Assembly: GCF_028737325.1 (NCBI RefSeq)
Contig: NZ_JAQZCH010000001.1
Span: 1-64,000, forward strand
Direction of reading: 5' to 3'
DNA from: Microbacterium thalli
Lineage (GTDB): Bacteria > Actinomycetota > Actinomycetes > Actinomycetales > Microbacteriaceae
Length of the DNA stretch: 64,000 nt
The first letter of the stretch is position 1. Each line of letters begins with the position of its first letter. The position numbers and the translations under genes were made by a program. The notes beneath the pieces were generated by a model, which worked only from the letters and a program-made list of their open reading frames with translations, made no database searches and was not told the DNA's origin. Positions 59,250-64,000 of the stretch are shown here, piece after piece.

Positions 59250-60806
59250 TCACGCGCCGGTCGTCGGCGGCACGGTCGGCCGCAGCCGCACCCGGTCGCC
59301 CGGTCGCACCTGCGCCAGTCGCGCACGGCCCGTCGCAGTGACGACCCCGACCACCGGGTAGCCGCCCGTGACGGGGCCGTCGGCGCCGAACACGACGGGC
59401 AGCCCCGACGGCGGCACCTGGATCGCGCCCGGCGACATCCCCTCGCTGGGCAGCTCGTCGGTGCGCGCGCGGTCGAGCACCGGTCCGTCCAACCGGATGC
59501 CGACCCGATCGGCGTCCGCCGACACCGTCCACACCGCGGCGGCGAGGGCGCGACGCGACGCGATCGTGATCCAGCCGCCCCGCGGGCCGGGGACGAACGG
59601 GATGTCGAGCGGAGCGGCATCCGTCGCCACCGGGGGTAGCCCCCACGGGTGCAGCGGCAGCGCGGGGATCGGGCCGGCCGTCTCGTCGCCCACGGCGACG
59701 CGGTCGTCCGTGCGCACGGGGGCAGGGCCGAGCCCCGACAGCGTGTCGGTCGACCGGCTGCCCACGGCGGGCGGCACGAGCCAGCCGCCGCGCACGGCCA
59801 GGTAGGCGCGGGCACCGGCGAGGAACGCGTCCATCCGCAGCTCCGAGCCCGCGGGCCAGGGATGAACGACGTACGGGTCGCGAGCGCGCCCGTCGATCGT
59901 CAACGGTGCCCACCCGCCGGTGACGACGACCGCGAGGTCGCGCTCCGCCACGGCGCGGAACCCGCCGAGCACGACCTCGATCGCGGCGGCGTGCGGCCGA
60001 TTGCCGAGCAGGCGGTTCGCGAGCGCCCACGCGGGCGCATCGGCCGCACCGGAGCGGGCGATGCCCTCGGCGGCGCGTCCGGGTCGGCCGGCATCCTGGA
60101 ACGTCGCTCGTGCACCGGCCGCGACGACCCGGATGCCGCTCCCCGGCGGCTGTGCCCTTTCGCTCTCGGTCTCGCGGCGCCCGACGCTGACGGCCCGGCT
60201 TGCCGCGAAGCGGACGGCGGCACCGGGGGCGAGGAGCGCGGGCCGAGCGGCATCCGGGTCGAAGAGGACGGCGTCGGTCGTGCCGATGAGCTGCCAGCCG
60301 CCGGGGGTGTCGCGCGGGTACGCCCCCGAGAACGCTCCGGCGAGCGCCACCGACCCGGCCGGCACCCGCGTGCGGGGCGAGGCGCGACGGGGGACGTCGA
60401 GGTCCCACCCGTCGCCGATGAGGTAGCCGAACCCGGGAGCGAAACCCGTGAACGCCACCGTCCATGCCGTGCTCTCGTGGCGCGCGGCGAGCGCATCGGC
60501 GCTCGTGCCGAGCAGCGCCGCCGTCTCGGCGAGGTCGGCTCCGTCGTAGACGACGGGCACGATGACCGCGGCAGCCGTCGCCGGTGGCGCGGCGGCGGTC
60601 GCGGCTGCCCGGGTGATCCAGGCGCGCACCCCCTCAAGCGAGAGCATGCGGGGGTCGGCGCGGACCAGCACGGTGCGCGCCGCGGGGACGATGTCGACGA
60701 CGCCGGGCGGCGGATCGGCGACGAGGCGGGCGTGCAGCGCCACGGCGTCGGTGAGGCCGCCGACCTCGACGAGAACGGCATCCGCACCCATGCGCAGCAT
60801 CCTCAT
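59250..60806 (-). CDS. pxpBC: Fused 5-oxoprolinase subunits B and C (PxpB-PxpC)
   Basis: The 518-residue protein joins two normally separate subunits. Residues 1-215 are PxpB/KipI-like, with TGFAPGFGYL and VPAGSVALAG. From about residue 225 it is PxpC/KipA-like, with ATFQDAGRPG and GVVTATGRARLAQVRPGD near the end. With PxpA it hydrolyses 5-oxoproline to glutamate using ATP. It follows pxpA by 31 bases in the same direction. B-C fusions also occur in urea amidolyase-like proteins, but the pxpA neighbour supports oxoprolinase. Confidence 0.86.
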   Translation of the reverse strand: MRMLRMGADAVLVEVGGLTDAVALHARLVADPPPGVVDIVPAARTVLVRADPRMLSLEGVRAWITRAAATAAAPPATAAAVIVPVVYDGADLAETAALLGTSADALAARHESTAWTVAFTGFAPGFGYLIGDGWDLDVPRRASPRTRVPAGSVALAGAFSGAYPRDTPGGWQLIGTTDAVLFDPDAARPALLAPGAAVRFAASRAVSVGRRETESERAQPPGSGIRVVAAGARATFQDAGRPGRAAEGIARSGAADAPAWALANRLLGNRPHAAAIEVVLGGFRAVAERDLAVVVTGGWAPLTIDGRARDPYVVHPWPAGSELRMDAFLAGARAYLAVRGGWLVPPAVGSRSTDTLSGLGPAPVRTDDRVAVGDETAGPIPALPLHPWGLPPVATDAAPLDIPFVPGPRGGWITIASRRALAAAVWTVSADADRVGIRLDGPVLDRARTDELPSEGMSPGAIQVPPSGLPVVFGADGPVTGGYPVVGVVTATGRARLAQVRPGDRVRLRPTVPPTTGA

Positions 60807-60837
60807 CGTGCCGCCTTCGCCGCCCTCATCGCGCTCG

Positions 60838-61584
60838 TCACCAGGGCGCCCGGATGTCGACTCCTGCGCTGTCCAGCGCGGCACGCACCGCGCGGGCCAT
60901 CGCGACCGCACCCGGAGAGTCGCCGTGGAGGCACAGCGACACCGCCTCGCTGCGCACGACCTCGCCCGACACCGCGACGACGACCCCCTCGGCGGCGAGG
61001 CGCAGCGCGCGCTCGGCGACCTCGTCGGGGTCGTGCAGGAGCGCGCCGGTCTCTCCGCGCGGAACGAGTCCGCCGCCGGGGAGGTAGCCGCGATCGAGGA
61101 ACGCCTCGTGCCGGAACGGCAGCCCCGCCGCGCCCGCCTCGGCGGCGAGCGCGCCGCCCAGCCCGAGGATCGGAACCGCGCGGCCGAGCTGCGCCGACAG
61201 GTCGGCCACGGCTTGCGCCACCGCCGCCGCGGTCGCCGGGTCGTCGGTCGCCGCGTGATAGAGCGCGCCATGCGGCTTGACGTAGCGGATGTCGCCGCCC
61301 GCGGCCGCGAGCGCCACGAGCTGTTCGTGCACCTGGCTGCGCAGCACCGCGGCGTCGACGGCGATGCGCACGCGCCCGAAGCCCGCGCGGTCGAGGTACG
61401 ACGGGTGCGCGCCAACGGCGACCCCGGCGGCGGCGGCGGCGGCGACGGCCGCGCGCATCGCGGTCTCGTCGCCGGCGTGACCGCCGCACGCGATCGACGC
61501 GCTCGAGACCACCGCGAACATGGCCCCATCGTCGGCGGTCGGTACGCCGTCGACGGTCTCGCCCAGGTCGGCGTTGAGGTCCAT
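60838..61584 (-). CDS. pxpA: 5-oxoprolinase subunit A (LamB/YcsF family)
   Basis: The 248-residue protein starts MDLNADLGE and has IACGGHAGD, VGAHPSYLDRAGFGR, YVKPHGALYH and a VAVSGEVVRSEAVSLCLHGD ending, the full set of LamB/YcsF motifs with metal-type His and Asp residues. It works with the PxpBC protein encoded downstream in recycling 5-oxoproline, a damage product of glutamine. It is divergent from the ABC ATPase gene. Confidence 0.9.
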   Translation of the reverse strand: MDLNADLGETVDGVPTADDGAMFAVVSSASIACGGHAGDETAMRAAVAAAAAAGVAVGAHPSYLDRAGFGRVRIAVDAAVLRSQVHEQLVALAAAGGDIRYVKPHGALYHAATDDPATAAAVAQAVADLSAQLGRAVPILGLGGALAAEAGAAGLPFRHEAFLDRGYLPGGGLVPRGETGALLHDPDEVAERALRLAAEGVVVAVSGEVVRSEAVSLCLHGDSPGAVAMARAVRAALDSAGVDIRAPW

Positions 61585-61669
61585 GCCCCCACGCTAGCCC
61601 GCGTTACGTCGATGTAACGGCTCGCGTGGGGGCGATGCGTTCGGGCCCGCGGCCGGGCAGGATGGGCAG

Positions 61670-63391
61670 ATGACAGACTCCCCCACTCCCCTGCTGCGGG
61701 TGCGCGACATGGCCGTCGACTTCCGCACGCTCGAGGGCCCCGTCCACGCCGTCGAAGGCGTCGACCTGGAGATCTCGGCCGGCGAGACGGTCGCGATCGT
61801 CGGCGAGTCCGGCTCGGGCAAGTCCACGACGGCGATGGCCGTGATCGGCCTGCTGCCCGGCAACGGACGCGTCGTACGCGGCAGCATCCAGCTCGACGGC
61901 CAGGAGCTCGTCGGCGCCTCCGAGGGCACGATGCGCCGCATCCGCGGCGGGGCGATCGGCCTCGTCCCGCAGGACCCGATGTCGAACCTCAACCCCGTGT
62001 CGAAGATCGGCACGCAGGTGGCAGAGACGTTGCTCGCGCACGGGCTCGCCACGTCCAAGGACGTCGACCGCAAGGTCGTCGAGACCCTCGCCGCCGCGGG
62101 TCTGCCCGACGCCGCCGAGCGCGCCAAGCAGTACCCGCACGAGTTCTCGGGCGGCATGCGCCAGCGCGCGCTCATCGCGATCGGCCTCGCCTGCAACCCG
62201 CGGCTGCTCATCGCCGACGAGCCCACGAGCGCCCTGGACGTCACGGTGCAGAAGACCATCCTCGACCAGCTCGGCCGGATGACCGGCGAGCTCGGCACGT
62301 CGGTGCTGCTCATCACCCACGACCTCGGACTCGCCGCCGAGCGCGCCGCCCGCGTCGTCGTCATGCACCGCGGGCGCATCGTCGAGCAGGGCCCCGCCCG
62401 GCAGATCCTCGAGGACCCGCAGCAGCCCTACACGCAGGCGCTCGTGAAGGCCGCACCGTCGGTCGCCGCCGTCCGTCTGCGCCCCGACGCCTACCGCCCC
62501 GCGGCATCCGTCAGCGCCCCGGCATCCGTCAGCGCCCCGGCCGCCGTCGGCGAGCCCGCGTCCGCGACGCCCGCGGCGACCGTGGCCTCGCCGGCAGCGG
62601 CATCCGGGAACATCGTCGAGATCGAGAACCTCACCAAGCTGTACAAGATCCGCGGCAAGAAGGAGGACTTCGCGGCCGTCCGCGACGTCTCGCTCGCGAT
62701 CCCCCGCGGTGAGACCGTCGCGATCGTCGGCGAGTCCGGCTCGGGCAAGACCACGACGGCGCGGATGCTGCTGAAGGTCGTCGAGCCCACGTCGGGCAGC
62801 ATCCGCTACGAGGGTCAGGATGTCGCCGGCCTCACCGGCGCGAAGCTGCGCGAGTTCCGCCAGAAGGTGCAGCCGATCTTCCAGGACCCCTACTCGTCGC
62901 TGAACCCCATGTTCACCATCGAGCGGATCATCGGCGAGCCCCTCGACTTCTACAAGCGCGGCTCGTCGAAGGACCGCGCCGCGCGCGTCCGCTCGCTGCT
63001 CGACGACGTCGCGCTGCCGCAGAGCATGCTGCGCCGCTACCCCTCCGAGCTGTCGGGCGGCCAGCGGCAGCGCGTCGCGATCGCGCGTGCCCTGGCGCTG
63101 AGCCCCGAGCTGATCGTGTGCGACGAGCCGGTCTCGGCGCTCGACGTGCTCGTGCAGGACCAGATCCTCACGCTTCTGCGCGACCTGCAGAGCGAGTACG
63201 GGCTCAGCTACCTCTTCATCTCGCACGACCTCGCCGTCGTCCGCCTCATCTCGGACTACGTCTGCGTCATGAAGGACGGCGCCCTCGTCGAGGCCGCCTC
63301 GAGCGAGGAGATCTTCACCAACCCGCGTGACCCGTACACGCGCCGGCTGCTGTCATCGATCCCCGGCAACGAGCTCGACATCGCCTCCTGA
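61670..63391 (+). CDS. Oligopeptide/dipeptide ABC transporter, fused double ATP-binding protein
   Basis: The 573-residue protein contains two complete OppD/OppF-type ATPases. Each has Walker A (GESGSGKSTT near residue 43, GESGSGKTTT near 355), a signature (EFSGGMRQRALIAIG, ELSGGQRQRVAIARA) and Walker B (LLIADEPTSALDV, LIVCDEPVSALDV). They are joined by an Ala/Pro/Ser linker with an 18-bp direct repeat. It should power peptide or nickel-type uptake with two permeases. The permease gene in the window converges on it, so they are not in one operon. Confidence 0.92.
   Translation: MTDSPTPLLRVRDMAVDFRTLEGPVHAVEGVDLEISAGETVAIVGESGSGKSTTAMAVIGLLPGNGRVVRGSIQLDGQELVGASEGTMRRIRGGAIGLVPQDPMSNLNPVSKIGTQVAETLLAHGLATSKDVDRKVVETLAAAGLPDAAERAKQYPHEFSGGMRQRALIAIGLACNPRLLIADEPTSALDVTVQKTILDQLGRMTGELGTSVLLITHDLGLAAERAARVVVMHRGRIVEQGPARQILEDPQQPYTQALVKAAPSVAAVRLRPDAYRPAASVSAPASVSAPAAVGEPASATPAATVASPAAASGNIVEIENLTKLYKIRGKKEDFAAVRDVSLAIPRGETVAIVGESGSGKTTTARMLLKVVEPTSGSIRYEGQDVAGLTGAKLREFRQKVQPIFQDPYSSLNPMFTIERIIGEPLDFYKRGSSKDRAARVRSLLDDVALPQSMLRRYPSELSGGQRQRVAIARALALSPELIVCDEPVSALDVLVQDQILTLLRDLQSEYGLSYLFISHDLAVVRLISDYVCVMKDGALVEAASSEEIFTNPRDPYTRRLLSSIPGNELDIAS
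62503..62538 (+). repeat. 18-bp tandem direct repeat in the ATPase linker
   Basis: GGCATCCGTCAGCGCCCC occurs twice in a row (62503-62520 and 62521-62538), adding six residues (SVSAPA-like) to the interdomain linker. It is an in-frame duplication and should be tolerated. Confidence 0.85.
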
Positions 63392-63404
63392 CCGAGGCCG
63401 GCGA

Positions 63405-63450
63405 CGAGAAACGCCCCGCGTACCGCTGAAGCGGGCGCGGGGCGTTCTCG
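63405..63450. terminator. Bidirectional terminator between convergent ABC genes
   Basis: CGAGAAACGCCCCGCG pairs with CGCGGGGCGTTCTCG with one bulged base, enclosing an inner hairpin loop. It lies 14 bases after the ATPase stop and 14 before the permease stop and can serve both strands. Confidence 0.8.
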
Positions 63451-63463
63451 TGGTGCCGCAGTC

Positions 63464-64000
63464 TCAGCGGGCGCGGGTGCGGGGGTCCATCGCCTCGCGC
63501 AGCGATTCGCCGAGCAGGGTGAAGCCGAGCGCGGTGATCATGATGCACAGGCCGGGCAGGAACGCGAGCCACGGCGCGATGGCGAGCTCGCTCTGCGCGT
63601 ACGTGAGCATGCGTCCCCATTCCGCCGTGGCCGCGCCGCCGCCGCCGAGGCCGAGGAACGACAGCGCCGCGGCGTCGATGACGGCGGTCGCGAGCGTCAG
63701 AGTCCCCTGCACGATGACAGGCCCCAGGCTGTTGGGCAGCACGTGGCTCATCGTGATCTTGCCGCGCCCCAGACCGAGGGTCTGCGCCGACAGGATGTAG
63801 TCGGCGCTGCGCTGCTGCAGCATCGACGCCCGCAGCAGGCGGGCGAAGATCGGCACCTGCGAGGCCCCGATCGCGATCATGATCGCCAGCTGCGACTGAC
63901 CGAGGATCGCCGCGATCGAGACGGCGAGCAGCAGGTTCGGCACCGACAGCAGGATGTCGACGAAGCGCATGACGATCGTGTCGACCCAGCCGCCGAACAT
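63464..64000 (-). CDS. Oligopeptide/dipeptide ABC transporter permease (DppC/OppC-like), C-terminal part
   Basis: The window holds about 178 residues of a protein whose N terminus lies beyond the right edge; the ATG at 64000 is probably internal. FGGWVDTIVMRFVDILLSVPNLLLA and the coupling loop AQTLGLGRGKITMSHVLPNS are typical of the DppC/OppC family, followed by LSFLGLGGG and WGRMLTYAQ. It would pair with a second permease and an OppDF ATPase. The end (ESLREAMDPRTRAR) is complete. Confidence 0.88.
   Translation of the reverse strand: MFGGWVDTIVMRFVDILLSVPNLLLAVSIAAILGQSQLAIMIAIGASQVPIFARLLRASMLQQRSADYILSAQTLGLGRGKITMSHVLPNSLGPVIVQGTLTLATAVIDAAALSFLGLGGGGAATAEWGRMLTYAQSELAIAPWLAFLPGLCIMITALGFTLLGESLREAMDPRTRAR

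Noticed and set aside
61604..63226. 540-residue open frame antisense to the ABC ATPase
   Set aside because: Overlaps a clear double ATPase in full; residues are Arg/Gly/Val repeats without a fold.

Overview
Organism: The window is high-GC, gene-dense chromosomal DNA from a Gram-positive actinobacterium. The best guess is a member of the Microbacteriaceae such as Microbacterium. This rests on the sequence character of the ribosomal and RNA polymerase proteins, frequent GTG/TTG starts, lipoproteins, LPATG wall proteins, and S10/spc/alpha ribosomal clusters that lack rpsN and rpsD. No rRNA, tRNA, IS element, prophage or CRISPR array was seen. The replicon looks like core chromosome with small accessory stretches. 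Layout: (1) 1-9.1 kb is mixed accessory: the 5' end of an araD-like epimerase with a LacI-type operator, a VanZ-RDD membrane protein, a decayed MerR-promoter-driven gene, an alpha/beta hydrolase, a Gfo/Idh oxidoreductase, a manganese-type ABC importer (three genes) with a striking palindrome over its start codon, a spore-photoproduct-lyase-like radical SAM protein, a second VanZ protein and a universal stress protein. (2) 9.1-17.9 kb is a cell-surface/glycan neighbourhood: membrane-anchored GH6 hydrolase, orphan response regulator with a long Pro/Gln linker, processive-type family 2 glycosyltransferase preceded by three 28-bp tandem repeats, two related lipoproteins, a DUF4012 protein and two LPATG sortase substrates. 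(3) 18-23.5 kb holds an EEP phosphohydrolase, truA, a PfkB sugar kinase, an acyltransferase-SGNH protein and a double GNAT acetyltransferase. (4) 23.5-45 kb, all on the minus strand, is the translation core: str operon (rpsL-rpsG-fusA-tuf), then S10 (rpsJ to rpsQ), spc (rplN to secY-adk-map) and alpha (infA-rpmJ-rpsM-rpsK-rpoA-rplQ) clusters, with a DsbA-like protein between map and infA. (5) 45.3-50.8 kb separates rpsL from rpoC with an FHA protein, uncharacterised membrane proteins and two homologous convergent lipoproteins. (6) 50.8-58.3 kb is rpoC and rpoB. (7) 58.5-64 kb holds a lipoprotein, the 5-oxoprolinase pair pxpA and pxpBC, a fused oligopeptide ABC ATPase and the C-terminal part of an oligopeptide permease running off the edge. 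How parts work together: the minus-strand block makes ribosomes, elongation factors and RNA polymerase, and the junctions between several of these genes carry strong hairpins, many built on an inverted GGATGCC word. Well-formed sigma-70-like promoters can be read upstream of rpsL, rpsJ and rpoB. The most interesting non-core signals are the operator/promoter fused to the start of the manganese importer, and the 9-18 kb surface locus, which may be a small exopolysaccharide system under its own response regulator.
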